DNA from: Meconema thalassinum
Taxonomy: Eukaryota; Arthropoda; Insecta; Orthoptera; Tettigoniidae
DNA: 64,000 bases
Assembly (NCBI GenBank): GCA_946902985.2
Contig: OX336399.1
Coordinates: 158,472,411-158,536,410, forward strand
Direction of reading: 5' to 3'
Below, piece after piece: positions 10,543 through 21,171 of this stretch (position 1 is the stretch's first letter; the number at the start of each line of letters is the position of its first letter). A program made the position numbers and the translations under genes. The notes below the pieces were generated by a model. The model saw nothing but the letters and a program-made list of their open reading frames with translations, did no database searches and was not told the origin of the DNA.

Positions 10543-11472
10543 TGTCTATAAGGAATAGAAGGAAAGATGAGAAAAGAACAACATAGCTTCAGATCAGGAA
10601 GGTCCACAGTAGATCTCATTTTTGCTGTAAGACAGTTGCAGGAAAAACATTATGAACATGGAATAGACCTACTGATGGCCTTCCTGCCGGCCCCGTGGTG
10701 TTGGGGTAGCGCGCCTGCCTCTCACCCGGAGGCCCCGGGTTCGATCCCCGGCTCCGTCAGGGATTTTAAAACTGACGTGAGGGTTGGAACGGGGTGCACT
10801 CAGCCTCGTGAGGACAATTGAGTAGCTGTCTGACAGTGAGACAGCGCCCCGATCACGAATACCAAGATTAACGGCCGAGGGGACCCGACGCGCTGATCAC
10901 GCGTCACCCCAATATCTGCAGGCCAAATGGCTGGGCAGCGATCGCTTGGTCGGCCTTAGCCCGTCATGGGCTGGATAGTGCCAGGGGTTGATTTTTTTTG
11001 TTGATTTTGATGGCCTTCCTGGACATTGAAAAAGCATATGATAGTGCATGTAGAGGTAAGGTATGGAAGGCTTTGGAGAAGAGAGGAGTAGGAAAGCAGA
11101 CTATATGGAGGATAAGGGAAATGTACAATGGAAGTATAAGCTGTGTGAAAGTAGGTGGTGAGAGATCAGATTGGCTGGAACAGGAAGAATGGCTTGAGGC
11201 AAGGAAGTGCACTTTCACCGCTACTCTTCATTGTAGTAATGGACGATATAATGACCAGAGTGGCGGAAGTGATTGGCGAAAGAAGGATGAAAGTAATGGC
11301 GTTTGCAGATGATTTGATGATCTGGGGAAACAAGGAGATAGAATTACAGGAGCAATTGGATGTATGGGAAGAAATAGTACATGGATATGGGATGAAGTTT
11401 AGCATAAGCAAAAGCGAGTGGATGATCACAACCAGGAAGAAGGAGAGAGTCACAACGGGAATAACAATCGGT
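10543..11472 (+). mobile_element. LINE (GAT-tail family), copy C2, truncated at both ends
   Basis: It starts directly after the (GAT)n tail of C1 and codes for the same RT: GRSTVDLIFAVRQLQE, then after a SINE FLDIEKAYDSACRGKVW, then GLRQGSALSPLLFIVVMDD and MAFADDLMIWG. FADD is intact. A frameshift falls near 11175. LINE similarity stops at about 11472, where unrelated DNA begins, so the 3' end is lost. The copy is split by the SINE at 10686-11007. Confidence 0.87.
10686..11007 (+). mobile_element. SINE family S2 (tRNA-derived)
   Basis: It is flanked by a perfect 13-bp target duplication TGATGGCCTTCCT (10673-10685 and 11008-11020) inside the RT of LINE C2. The head has pol III-type boxes (A-like GGGGTAGCGCGCC, B-like GGTTCGATCCC) of a tRNA shape. 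The body holds GGTTGGAACGGGGTGCACTC, which family S3 shares. It ends with a T-rich tail. Confidence 0.92.
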
Positions 11473-12053
11473 GTGCTATTTCCTTCTGTGCTTGCACAGG
11501 AGCCGAACTTTTAAGTTGACAACAAATTGCATGCTTTTTACTTTAGTTCTACCGGTAAGTGTTTTTAAACTGTTATATGTTTATTGTGTTTGTACTGTGC
11601 TGAGATATCGATGTTTATTGAGATGTGGTCCAATGTATGGAAAATATGGGCTAGAAAGGGGCTGATTGAAGTCTTGAAACATGTACCCTAATATGTGAAT
11701 ATTTTAAAGTTTATAAATTAAAGTATTGACTATACTAGAGCCATCCTACCGACTTTAAGTTTCAGTGCTACGTCACAGCTACACTCTAATCAGCCAATTA
11801 CAGGCAGTCATTCAAATTGATATATCGAGACAAATCGAGTTTCGCTGACAATGTTGCCAGCTAACATGTTATTGTCAGCTGTTTGCTTTGTGCTCGGTTA
11901 GTTTCATTGGCAGTCTTTGTGTATTCTCGTATTTCTTGTATATTTTTCTTTTTGATATTAATCTAGTCTGTTATTATTTAATAGCTTAGTATTTGTTTGT
12001 CGTTTAACAAAGTGTAGTATAATTACGTGTAGTTGTAGGTTAACTTTAGGTCA

Positions 12054-12345
12054 GTGAGTGTTTGTGTTATTACTGCCGTGCATGTGTGTGATAGTGTCAT
12101 ACCAGGGTCTAGCACGAAAAAGCGAAGTGCCAAGGGAGGAAAGGCCTTAGGACAAGGGACTCCACTAAGGAGTCAAAGCCGGGAAATGATTAGTAATGTG
12201 CGAGCACAACATTGTTATGGGCAATGCCCCGTATCATAGTGTCATTCACGACAAAGCTCCAACAATGGCAGCAAGAAAGAATATGCTCATTGAGTGGGGT
12301 CAGACGGCAATAGTGACTCCGAAATGAGTGGTTTGTTCCCTTTAT
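12054..12345 (+). pseudogene. Possible N-terminal transposase relic
   Basis: A short frame reads KRSAKGGKALGQGT..LRSQSREMISNV and then stops. The pattern of basic residues followed by a LRSQSRE(M/I)I.NV helix resembles the N-termini of some insect DNA-transposon proteins. It lies between weak inverted repeats. No catalytic domain is seen. The family is not identified. Confidence 0.3.
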
Positions 12346-12945
12346 AGGATTTATAATACATTTTCTCGAACTCGTATTATCTTTGACCCCGGACGTGAGG
12401 CGGTAATGGTGAGTAATTTATTTGTTACAATTTTTTTCTGCTTCATTATCAGAAATATTCTATTAACCGCAGTATATGAGTAATTTCTGCTACTATGTAC
12501 TTATTCACAAGTATGATGTTGCGTGTAAACATGTCTGTTCACATTACAAGTGTTTTGTTAACTTTACGGCTATAATCATGTACGTCAGCTGATTTGCGTT
12601 AGTGGACTGGCAACACTGTATCGCCAGCCGGTGAACTGTCAAGTCGGAAGTAACGATGGCGGCACTTTTTTTATAGGTGGAAACATCTTAAAGATTAATT
12701 CTTGAATATTACTGTCAATACGGAACCAAAAATGAATGTTTGTTCAAATTTACTGTCCCTTCCAATGCTCTTGTCACCAAACTATTTCATCTTATGCAAT
12801 GTCCAATCCAATTAATTTTTTTTCTTTTTCAAATCTTTTTTAACATCATTCTTTCTTCTCCTATTTTCTGCAATATCTCTTCATTTCTTTCTTTTTTTTA
12901 TTTCCAACTTATTTCCTTTGTCTGCCTTCAAATGCACACTTCTAG

Positions 12946-13098
12946 AGAGCCTCTATTCTTCTCAATTAAAGAAAACTTGCCTGCAATAGTTGAAGATGTC
13001 ATCCAGAATACAGTAACATGCACCATGTTTGGATGTTCTAGATTTGGCAACAGACATGTTACATTGCTCGATGAACACAGACAGTTAGGAATGCAGGG
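12946..13098 (+). other. Candidate exon (unrecognised)
   Basis: A 153-bp open segment is preceded by a long pyrimidine tract ending CTTCTAG and followed by G|GTAAGG. It encodes a peptide with KENLPAIVEDVIQNTV and FGNRHVTLLDEHRQLG. The length is a multiple of three. I do not recognise the protein, and it is opposite in strand to the protease gene. It may be chance or a piece of a TE gene. Confidence 0.25.
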
Positions 13099-13636
13099 GT
13101 AAGGCCATGGATGACGAGACATAAGTAGACAGCACAGGGAATTCCTTCCAGTTCAGTGGTGGTGACAGCTGCATGGAAACGGATCCTACATCGCTCAATC
13201 ACCTAAGTTCACAATCCACTCCAACCTGACCATTTAATAACAATCACAGATAACACACTAAGCAAGTAAACTTGAGGGTCAATCACCACTATCAGTATCT
13301 TAACAAACAAAAGAGACTGTCAGTCTGAAAGACTGGACTTTATATCATTTTAAATACTACAAATGCTAGAAAGGTTGGAGGCTTCGAGCGAGCGCGCGGT
13401 ACTATGACGTCACACACCTCAGTGCATTCTCGGTACATTTCGTGACGTTGCCGTAACGTAACGACGAAGTCGATTACATCATTTAAAATGATAAAATCAC
13501 ATACTACAGGGTCATTATCTATGTGCGCCCTGATAAACACGGCAAGCTAAGCCAGCTTTGACTGGCACAGATCGCGGACGCGCATACCCTGTTCAGCCGG
13601 TGGTGGCACGCACTTTTACACTTTTACCAAACATTA

Positions 13637-14312
13637 CATTTAAATGTAAAAAAAAAAACGAAGTGGATGGTTGTTAGTAGAAACTAAGATGAAATTCTGG
13701 GCATTCTTACACTTGGTAATGAAAGAATTGAAAGGGTTTCATCATATATTTAGGATGTTAAATCAACGCTAACTGGGACTTAAGTCAAGTCATTTAGTGT
13801 AGAATTGAGTAGGCCAAAAGTTCTTTCATGAAAATGAGAAGTTTTGATCAGCCATGATTTAAGTCTGTCATTACGCGCCCGACTGCTACGTTTTTAGTGT
13901 CCTGCTCTATGGAGTTGAATCATGGACACTTAACCGAGGTTTTAAGTAAGAAACTGATAGCATTTAAAATGTGGACGTATCGCAGGATTTTAAGGATATC
14001 ATGGACAGCTAAAGTCACAAATGTGGAAGTACTGCGGCGTATGAACAAAGACTCGGAAATTCTCAGTATCATCAAAAGGAGAAAACTAGAATACTTTGGT
14101 CATTTCATGAGCAACAATAAATACCTCCTTATCCAAGGGAAGATTGATGGCATTAGGGGTCCAGGACGCAGACGAATATCCTGGCTAAACAACTTAAGCC
14201 AGTGGTTTGGACTTAATACAGTGTCACTGTTTAGAACAGCTATGGACAAACAGCAGATCATGCTACTGATCGCCAATGTTCTTGGAGGACGAGGCACTTG
14301 AAGAAGAAGAAA
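13637..14312 (+). mobile_element. LINE fragment (family L3, GAA tail), inside E
   Basis: It is near-identical to 38860-39574. It encodes only the LINE C-terminus in broken frames: VTNVEVLRRM, RRKLEYFGHFM, GPGRRRISWL and NVLGGRGT, then stop and (GAA)n. A possible short duplication AAACAT flanks it. 5' truncated. Confidence 0.85.
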
Positions 14313-14457
14313 CATGTTCAATAATGTGTACTTACAGTGCTCATAGCCGATGCTGAAAATGTCCTCCCTCTCTTGTAACACACACCTGACATCTTCTGAT
14401 GAAAGAATGGACAACAATCTCATCTAATTTTGTTCTGTAAGAACACAACATTGTCTG

Positions 14458-14720
14458 TTAACTTTGTTATTATTTACGGGGCCTGTTTCCTTGAATCGTT
14501 TAGCGAGCCTCCTAATTGTACTGGCATTAGGCACAGGTCTTCCTGGAAACTTGATTCAAAATTTTCGTCTTGTTTCAGAACAAGACTTTCCGCTTTTCAT
14601 ATACGAATTATGGATATACACACGTTTGCACAATGTGAATTGGTGTCTAGACATGACCAACAATCACAGTAATCACAATACTCACTAAACTTGCAACACT
14701 AACGCCTAAGCTTTGCAGAT
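14458..14720 (-). pseudogene. mariner-type transposase N-terminus relic
   Basis: On the minus strand, broken frames read SETRRKF then FPGRPVPNASTIRRLAKRFK. This is the helix-turn-helix pattern (FPGRP.P...TI.RL..RF) found at the N-terminus of insect mariner-like and DUF4817-type proteins. There is a stop inside (KF*IKFPG). No DDE core is left. It lies in element E, whose TA duplications fit. Confidence 0.65.
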
Positions 14721-15320
14721 ACACGTCCATATGAATGACAAAACACGTGTGAACTAACGATATGAGTCAGCAGAGCGGGCCAACCACTGGCTGAACCGTG
14801 TACGTGCGCCCGTGATCTGTGCCAGTCAAAGCCGTCTTAGCTTACAGTGTTTATCGGGGCGAACATATACAGGGTGTCATTTATGTACTTGAGTACCCTT
14901 AAGGGGCGTGTAGGAGATGAGTATAGGATCAATTTGAGATAGGGAACCTGGGGTCGGAATGGCCTCCTAACCCCAGAAAACAGGTTTGTTTCAGGCCCTC
15001 CACCCCTGTAAAGTAGGCAAGCGCGCCATGTGTTACTCTGAGGTCAGGCACTCTTTCGCTGTCAACGGTCCTGGTGCGACCACCGCTCAATGCTGCGTTA
15101 GCCGAGAAGATCGAGGCGAGGGGTGCCACGGTGGTCCTGGGTTCGTTTCTCCTTGGGTGCCATGCCTTAATTTTTTTATTTGTATTTTTCTTTATTTTTT
15201 AGAGGGGTAGGAGGGGGCATAGTCACAGTGCGTGTTTATTCCGTGCTGATTTTTAGCCTACTTTCGATTTTTGCAAAAAATGAAAGTAGACTTATGAGAT
15301 CAACACAGGGCGGAAAAAAG

Positions 15321-15388
15321 TGTGTCTGTCTGTGGGTGTGTATGTGTGTGTGTGAGTCTGTGTGTGTGTGTGTGTGTGAGTGTGTGTA
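15321..15388. repeat. (TG)n-rich microsatellite
   Basis: Imperfect TG/TGTC repeats of about 68 bp in element F, between its left arm and the satellite. Confidence 0.9.
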
Positions 15389-15400
15389 CTCTGAATGTCT

Positions 15401-16662
15401 GTCCCCCCCTATCATTTCGAACACGGTGAACGCGAGTTGAACGAAATTTGGTACAAAGGTAGCACTAGCAAAGGACACCTCAGTGTCATGTTTTATATCG
15501 CCGCCATTTTGACGAAAACGTAATGGCGGCCACAGAAATGTTCAAATCTTAAATCAAATTACGACTAACCTAATCATCCGATCTCTACCAAATTTTGCAA
15601 CAACATACCTTTGTGGGGGGAGCATTCTTTGACCAAACTAATAGGTCATCAGCCTAATAGTTTGCGGATGGCGGCCATCTTTGTGTGAAGATCGATTCCC
15701 CCTATTAATTCGAACATGGCGAAACCGAATGGAACGAAATTTGGTACAGAAGTAGTACTAGCAAAGGGCACCTCAGTGTGATGTTTTATATCGCCGCCAT
15801 CTTGACGGAAACGTAATGGCGGCCACACAAATGTTCAAATCTTAAATCAAATTACGACTAACTTAATCATCCTATCTCTACCAAATTTTTCAACAACATA
15901 CCTTTATGGAGGAAGCATCGTTTGACCAAATTAATAGGTCATTAGCCTAATAGTTTGCGGATGGCGGCCATCTTTGTGTCAAAATCGATTCCCCCTATTA
16001 ATTCAAACACGGTGAAACCGAATGGAACGAAATTTGGTACAGAGGTAGCACTAGCAAAGGGCACCTCAGTGTCATGTTTTATATCGCCGCCATCTTGACA
16101 GAAACGTAATGGCGGCCACACAAATGTTCAAAGCTTAAATCAAATTACGACTAACATAATCATCCGATCTCTACCAAATTTTGCAGCAATATACCTTAAT
16201 GGAGGGAGCATCCTTTGACCAATCTAATAGGTCATTAGCCTGATAGTTTGCGGATGGTGGCCATCTTTGTGTCAAAATCGATTCCCCCTATTAATTCGAA
16301 CACGGTGAAACCGAATGTAACGAAATTTGGTACAGAGGTAGCACTAGCAGAGGGAACCTCAGTGTCATGTTTTATATCATCGCCATCTTGACGGAAACGT
16401 AATCGCGCCCACCCAAATGTTAAAAGCTAAAATTTAATTATGACCAACCCAATCATCTAGTCTCTACCAAATTTTGCAACAACATATCTTTATGTGGGAA
16501 GCATATTCTGACCAAACTGCAAGATCGTTAGCCCAATAGTTTGCAGATGGTGGCCAAGTATGTGTGCAAATCGATTCCCCCTATCAGTTCAAACACGGTG
16601 AAACCGAATTGAATGACATTTTTTACAGGGGTAGCACTAGCATACGGCACCTCATATTCATG
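15401..16662. repeat. 293-bp tandem satellite, about 4.3 copies
   Basis: The start motif GATTCCCCCTATTAATTC recurs at 15694, 15987, 16280 and 16573, exactly 293 bp apart, with a more diverged first unit at 15401. Each unit contains CGAAATTTGGTACAGAGGTA, a hairpin-forming pair GCCGCCAT / ATGGCGGC, and GGATGGCGGCCATCTTTGTG. The last unit is partial. No coding potential. Confidence 0.95.
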
Positions 16663-16667
16663 TTTAA

Positions 16668-16813
16668 TATCCCTATAGCACGTTGCATTTCAACAAGCTA
16701 CTACAACCAACATTCAATTATACTCCTTGAAAAGAACAAAGAGTTATAACAATACCCATGCATTTAGGAGAAAGTAGGCTATATGTTCTTTACTGAACAT
16801 CTTGTTTAAAACT
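16668..16813 (+). repeat. Dispersed 145-bp repeat, copy 1
   Basis: It matches 24719-24862 (CATTTCAACAAGCTACTAC, GCATTTAGGAGAAAG, GGCTATATGTTCTTTACT) with few differences. The parent element is unknown. Confidence 0.85.
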
Positions 16814-17348
16814 ATCGTTATTCTGTAAATTAATTTCCTTTTGATTATTAGTAACAATGAGTTACGTGTGTTTCTGTAGTAGTTAAAGACGACGGAACTA
16901 TCAATTGGCAAGAGGAATGTATCTCCTGGCTAACGCAGCATTGAGCGGTGGTCGCACCAAGACCGTTGACAGCAAAAGAGTGCCTGAACTCAGAGTAACA
17001 CATGGCGCGCTTGCCTACTTTACAGGGGTGGAGGGCCTGAAACAAACCTGTTTTCTGGGGTTAGGAGGTCATTCCGACCCCAGGTTCCCTATCTCAAATT
17101 GATCCTATACCCATCCCCTACACGCTCCTTAAGGGTACTCAAGAACATAAATGACATCCTGTATAATGACCCTGTATTAACAAATTCCGACTAGTTCTGC
17201 TAGTTTAATTACCACTGCAACTAAATAAGTGTGTATATTGTAAATACCATCACCCATACTTGTAGACATAGATTTTATAGCCTAAGTGTATAGGATCTGA
17301 TGATGATCACTTGATGATCAAAACTGGTCATCCAAGTGTATTTATTAA

Positions 17349-18817
17349 CCCTCTCAGTGCCATGCGCCGATCAGATCGGCTCTCGCTGTTCGTGCCAAAA
17401 CTGCCAAAGCCGATTCAATCGGTGCGCTGTTTATCTGTAGATTTCTGTAGGCATATGTCCGTGATTATTTCATACTGTTGGAAAGGCGAGGTTTCAAGCT
17501 TGCCTGTGCGGTGTTAACTTTTCTCCTTCGAAGTCCGTTATGCGATAGGTTTGAGTTTGTATTCACGCCCTCCCTTTGCATTGCCCCAATCACGCGCGTT
17601 CCCGCCAAAATTGTGGAGCAGTTGTTTTCTTTTTGTTGAAGTTTTCTGCCTACATATGTATCTAAGAACTTTCTACCGCTGGAAACGTAGTGTTTCTTCG
17701 AATATGACTCTTAGGTGTCCTTACTTTAGGCTCAACATTGATTCTTTACAAAAAGAAATGAAAAATTGAACAATTATCAGAATAAACTCAATTACAAAAG
17801 CTTTTACTTTTAAGAACATATTGTATGAAAGAATGAGGTATTGGATATAATGCAAAGCAAAAATAATGATTCTATTGTTTGAAATGTGGTATTTATGATT
17901 ATTTTTTTATATATATTGTTTTAGATCCCTTATTTGGGGGTGGATCTAAAAGGGAGAGTTGTTGTATTAATTTATAAGGTGGTGCCTAAAAGGGTAGCTT
18001 CCCTTGTCAGGGTAAGCTGACCAGTGTAGAGTGTTGTAGTGTGCTAGGAACTAGGGGGCGTTCCTATAAATAATGTAGTAGTGTTTGAAGGGACGGGACC
18101 CACTGAAAAGGGTCGCTGTGCTAGTCGCTCAGCTGACTGCTTATTATGTAATTGAATCTGCTTGTATCAGCCGAGTGGCACGCGCTGCTTACTTGCAGCC
18201 GGGCCGGCTCGGGGAATACAAAAGTACTTAAGTTGGCGCTAATAGACTACCGTCTGTCACGTCTTGCCGTGACGGGAGTAAGGAAGGGCGTTGGGATGTA
18301 AAAAGGCGTATAAACAGTAAAGCGTGTGTAGAGTGTAGACCAAGTGTTTATTGGTCTATTGTTTTGAGTATGCGTCCCTTGTAGGGAATAAGATTATGTT
18401 CACAATGTGTACAAGTGTTGGGTTACAGGTTACAAAATAGGACTCTGAACACGATTTGACTGACTCACCTCGGTTGACACCAGCGTAGCCTCAGCCGTCT
18501 CGATGAAGCACTGACAATGAAGAGAGAGTTTGACCTCATTAGGACGTCTTCTTATACCTTCTGACGCCCTGCTGTCAGCAATGTATTGGCCCAGTTACTA
18601 GTATGTCGGTATTTGTAACCATTGTGCAAGGACTGGGCTGCTTTTAGAGTGGCAAGCTGTCCCTGCTAAGTTTTATGGATGTTGGGCCGGCTTTCCAAGA
18701 GTTGCCATTTAGGGGATTTAGCCAGATGCCGGGGGGATGGTCTCCAAGGGGTGCATACCCCTGGGATACTGTACAATATTCTGCATGACCATCGAAAATG
18801 GCTTGGCACTAAGAGGG
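17349..18817. mobile_element. piggyBac-like element, non-autonomous
   Basis: TTAA at 17345-17348 is followed by CCCTCTCAGTGCCA. The right end reads TGGCACTAAGAGGG then TTGA, giving 13 of 14 bp inverted match and a decayed TTAA duplication. A subterminal palindrome CCGATCAGATCGG at 17367-17379 is typical of some piggyBac relatives. No transposase frame is visible. 17950-18780 contains GC-richer sequence with a TATA-like CGTATAAACAG near 18309, perhaps another inserted TE that I could not delimit. Confidence 0.7.
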
Positions 18818-18908
18818 TTGATCTCATGTAAATTATTTCATGATTAGTACAATCTTGTTGATTGATTGATAAACATTAAATTTCAACATATATAAATATT
18901 CATCTTAC

Positions 18909-19021
18909 CTCTTTCGCCTGGACTTCATCACCCCAGAGACTTAGTCGATGTTTTCCAAGATACACAGTCAATATCCCTGCATTCATTGCCTCTCCTCTTG
19001 GATCAGTAACACAATGGGCCG
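18909..19021 (-). CDS. Serine protease (S1A) exon with catalytic histidine
   Basis: On the minus strand a TTTCAG acceptor is followed by 113 bp and a GAG|GTAAGA donor. The two first bases complete the Ala codon begun by the exon at 38403-38567, giving VTAAHC, the S1 histidine motif. It continues VTDPRGEAMNAG and LTVYLGKHRLSLWGDEVQ, as expected just after the catalytic His in clotting-factor-like and CLIP-type insect proteases. It ends in phase 0. Downstream exons with the catalytic Asp and Ser are not seen at lower coordinates, so they probably lie beyond position 1. Flanked by a piggyBac-like element on one side and a SINE on the other. Confidence 0.9.
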
Positions 19022-19289
19022 CTGAAACATCCAAATTTACAAACAATGAATTATGATGAGTGGACTACAAATGGCTGAATTAACAAATGTGCAGCGAAAA
19101 AATAAATAAAAATTCATTATTTGTAGCAAAACTAAATTCTGATGACTCTTCTGTTTACATATTCTCCCATATATCGAAACTAATCAATTGTAACATTCAA
19201 CATTCATGGGCGAGGGAATGTGTATGTGCGTAACTTCATATAGAAATGGCTTTATAGCATAGCTTCTCACTCAATAGTTGTATGCAGGA

Positions 19290-19580
19290 CTACATCGTAA
19301 TGTAGCGGCTAGCATTCTTGCCTGTCGCCCCAGAGATCAGGGTTCAATTCCTGGCTCTGCCAAGAAATTTTAATTCTGGCCTGAGGGCTGGAACGGGGTA
19401 CACTCAGCTTCGTGATGCAAAACTAATTCCCACCTCAGCCGTTATGGAAGTGTTTATTTCGTGGTTTCGCCCACTTCTACTCCAGGTAAATGCTGGGATG
19501 GTACCTAGCTTAAGGCCACGGCTGCCTCCTTTCCAATCCTAGCCCCAATCTACAAATACACGCACTGGTATCGCCAACCC
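19290..19580 (+). mobile_element. SINE family S3 (tRNA-derived)
   Basis: The tRNA-like head has AGCGGCTAGCATTCTTG and GGTTCAATTCC. The body shares GGCTGGAACGGGGTACACTC with S2 and the core GGTAAATGCTGGGATGGTAC then AGGCCACGGCTGCCTCCTT with S4 and S5. A CA-rich tail follows at about 19610. Ends are approximate, and I found no target duplication. Confidence 0.75.
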
Positions 19581-19709
19581 AACAACACAGGTTAGCACAC
19601 AAGTTCCCCAAACATACACACACACACACAAAAATACATGGGGCTATATTACCTTGATGTCATAGTCCCTAAAATATGCAACAAAAACAATGTTATATAC
19701 AGGGTTGGG

Positions 19710-20122
19710 TTGGCTGGTTCCTCAGTTTCGGGGCTGCGACAAAACGGTCATGTAGCCCCGTGTTCTTTGGGTGTGTGTAGAATCTGTCTGATAACCGGTG
19801 TTAATTGTGATGGCTGTATTAGTGTGTGTTATCTGTTTTTAATTCAAGTACGGACTGTAGACATTCAATTTTCAAGTAGTTCCTACTTTTGCTACCTAAT
19901 GCCACCATCAACAATAACTAGTTCTGAACTTGGTTACTAGATGCCACCACAGTCGGCTCCTGGCGACGAAAGTTGCGACCTAAGAGTGTTACTCAAATCT
20001 AACCTATAATTTAGCTTCACATAAGTGCAATTAGTGCAAGGTTCTTTTACATAACATAAATGTATGACATGGGACCGCCGGCTTTACTTCCCCTTCAAAG
20101 GAAGGCATACCGAGGGATTTTT
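19710..20122 (-). mobile_element. SINE-like repeat family S6, copy lacking tRNA head
   Basis: It is flanked by a perfect duplication ACAGGGTTGGG (19699-19709 and 20123-20133). The body matches 22265-22691, 44992-45486 and 47581-48025 (GGGGCTGCGAC, TAGCCCCGTG, GATAACCGGTGTTAATTGTG). Read on the minus strand it starts inside the body, so the tRNA-like head is missing. Confidence 0.88.
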
Positions 20123-20264
20123 ACAGGGTTGGGTAAGTTACTTTATAAAAGTAACTTCGTTACAGTTACAATAATTGTCAATAAATCCTACGTTTATATG
20201 AATTTTTATTTTGAGACGAATCAAAATTACAATTTTTGCGCGGGCATCATCTCCTTTCCAAGTC

Positions 20265-20950
20265 ATCATCATCATCTTGTACAGTTTCCAGCCCCAGGCT
20301 GGGTCTGTTTGGAACATAAGCCTCGCCACTTAGTCCTTTCTTCCCACCACCTCTCCGCTGTCACTCTGGTCCAGCCCTCGCCTCTCTTCTTGACACATTC
20401 CTCCACTCCTTTCAACCATCTATCTCTTGGTCTTCCCCTTGTTCGTTTCTACTGCATCTGCATCTCATGTATCCTCTTGGGAATCTTCTTCTCTTCCATT
20501 CTTTTTAAGTGTCCATACCACCTCAGTCTTGATGTCTCAATCGTACCTTGCAAGGGCTCCTCTTTCACTATTTCCCTGACCTTTTCATTCCTCACCCTGT
20601 CTCTTCTTGTTACTCCGATCCTACTTCGCAGGAACTTCATTTCACTTGCCTGTATTCTGCTTAAGTCTCTTTTCTTCATTATCCACGTTTCTGATGCATA
20701 GGTCAGTATCGGGATGTAGTAGCTTCTGTATAACACTTCTTTGCTTTCTTGCGGGACATCTTTATTCCACACTAAGCTCCTAATGCTTCTCAGAAATGCT
20801 TCTGCCTGTCTGCCACGTTCCGTAATCTCTTTGTCATTTCTCCCATTTTCCTCCACTCTACTTCCCAAGTACTTGAGACTTTCCACCTTCTTCAGCTGTC
20901 CACCTCCAAGCGTTATCCCACTCATTGGTCTGTCCCTTTTCCTGCTCGTT
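20265..20950 (-). mobile_element. LINE fragment (GAT-tail family)
   Basis: Near-identical to the 3' third of the LINE at 26619-28614. The minus strand encodes MSGITLGGGQLKKVES and RSRIGVTRRDRVRNEKVREI, with a stop replacing the end after IHEMQMQ, then the (GAT)n tail. 5' truncated at about 20950; no RT core. Confidence 0.9.
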
Positions 20951-21171
20951 AACAGGAAATGGCCCCAAAATAAATTTATTTCCTAAAATCAGCTCCTTAC
21001 TAGAACAAAAATTGATATTCTTTGATCTGAAATTACAACGCGGAGTGAAGAATTTTCTTGTTATTCCTGTTTACATCTCAGATGAACTCCAGCTGTCGAG
21101 GACAGATGACTACAAAATGGTCTGTTAGTTTCTTCCGGAAGCAAAATTTCAAACTCAAGTCGAACTACAAA

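Larger units (their letters stand above)
11473..13504. other. Mostly unidentified DNA
   Basis: No convincing long gene. Degenerate inverted segments around 11838-11886 and 12590-12640 (both with a TTGCCAG block and CAGCTG) may be terminal parts of an old DNA transposon around the relic at 12054-12345. 12780-12930 is pyrimidine-rich. 13100-13500 shows nothing I recognise. Confidence 0.4.
14868..17163. mobile_element. Element F: long-TIR element carrying a satellite
   Basis: Inverted arms of about 234 bp (14870-15103 and 16928-17162) begin TACAGGGTGTCATTTATG and contain TGAGTACCCTTAAGG and CAAACCTGTTTTCTGGGG. TA flanks both ends. The inside holds a (TG)n run, a 293-bp tandem array and a dispersed repeat, but no transposase. 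It appears to be a non-autonomous TA-target element inserted in the right terminal repeat of E. Confidence 0.8.
13507..17174. mobile_element. mariner/Tc1-like element E with nested inserts
   Basis: Left end: TA (13505-13506) then CAGGGTCATTATC and TGTGCGCCCTGATAAACAC. The right end, once insert F is removed, reads GTGTTTATCGGGGCGAACA, TA, ATGACCCTG, TA, the inverted counterpart. The inverted repeat continues inward through GCTTTGACTGGCACAGATC. The TA target duplication and the N-terminal transposase relic inside support mariner/Tc1. The body carries a LINE (13637-14312), and element F sits inside the right terminal repeat. Confidence 0.75.

Noticed and set aside
15401..16662. CRISPR-like array
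   Set aside because: The unit is 293 bp of near-identical sequence with no short repeat plus variable spacer pattern.
20060..20701. 213-codon plus-strand frame
   Set aside because: Spans the end of an S6 repeat, spacer and antisense LINE; no coherent protein.
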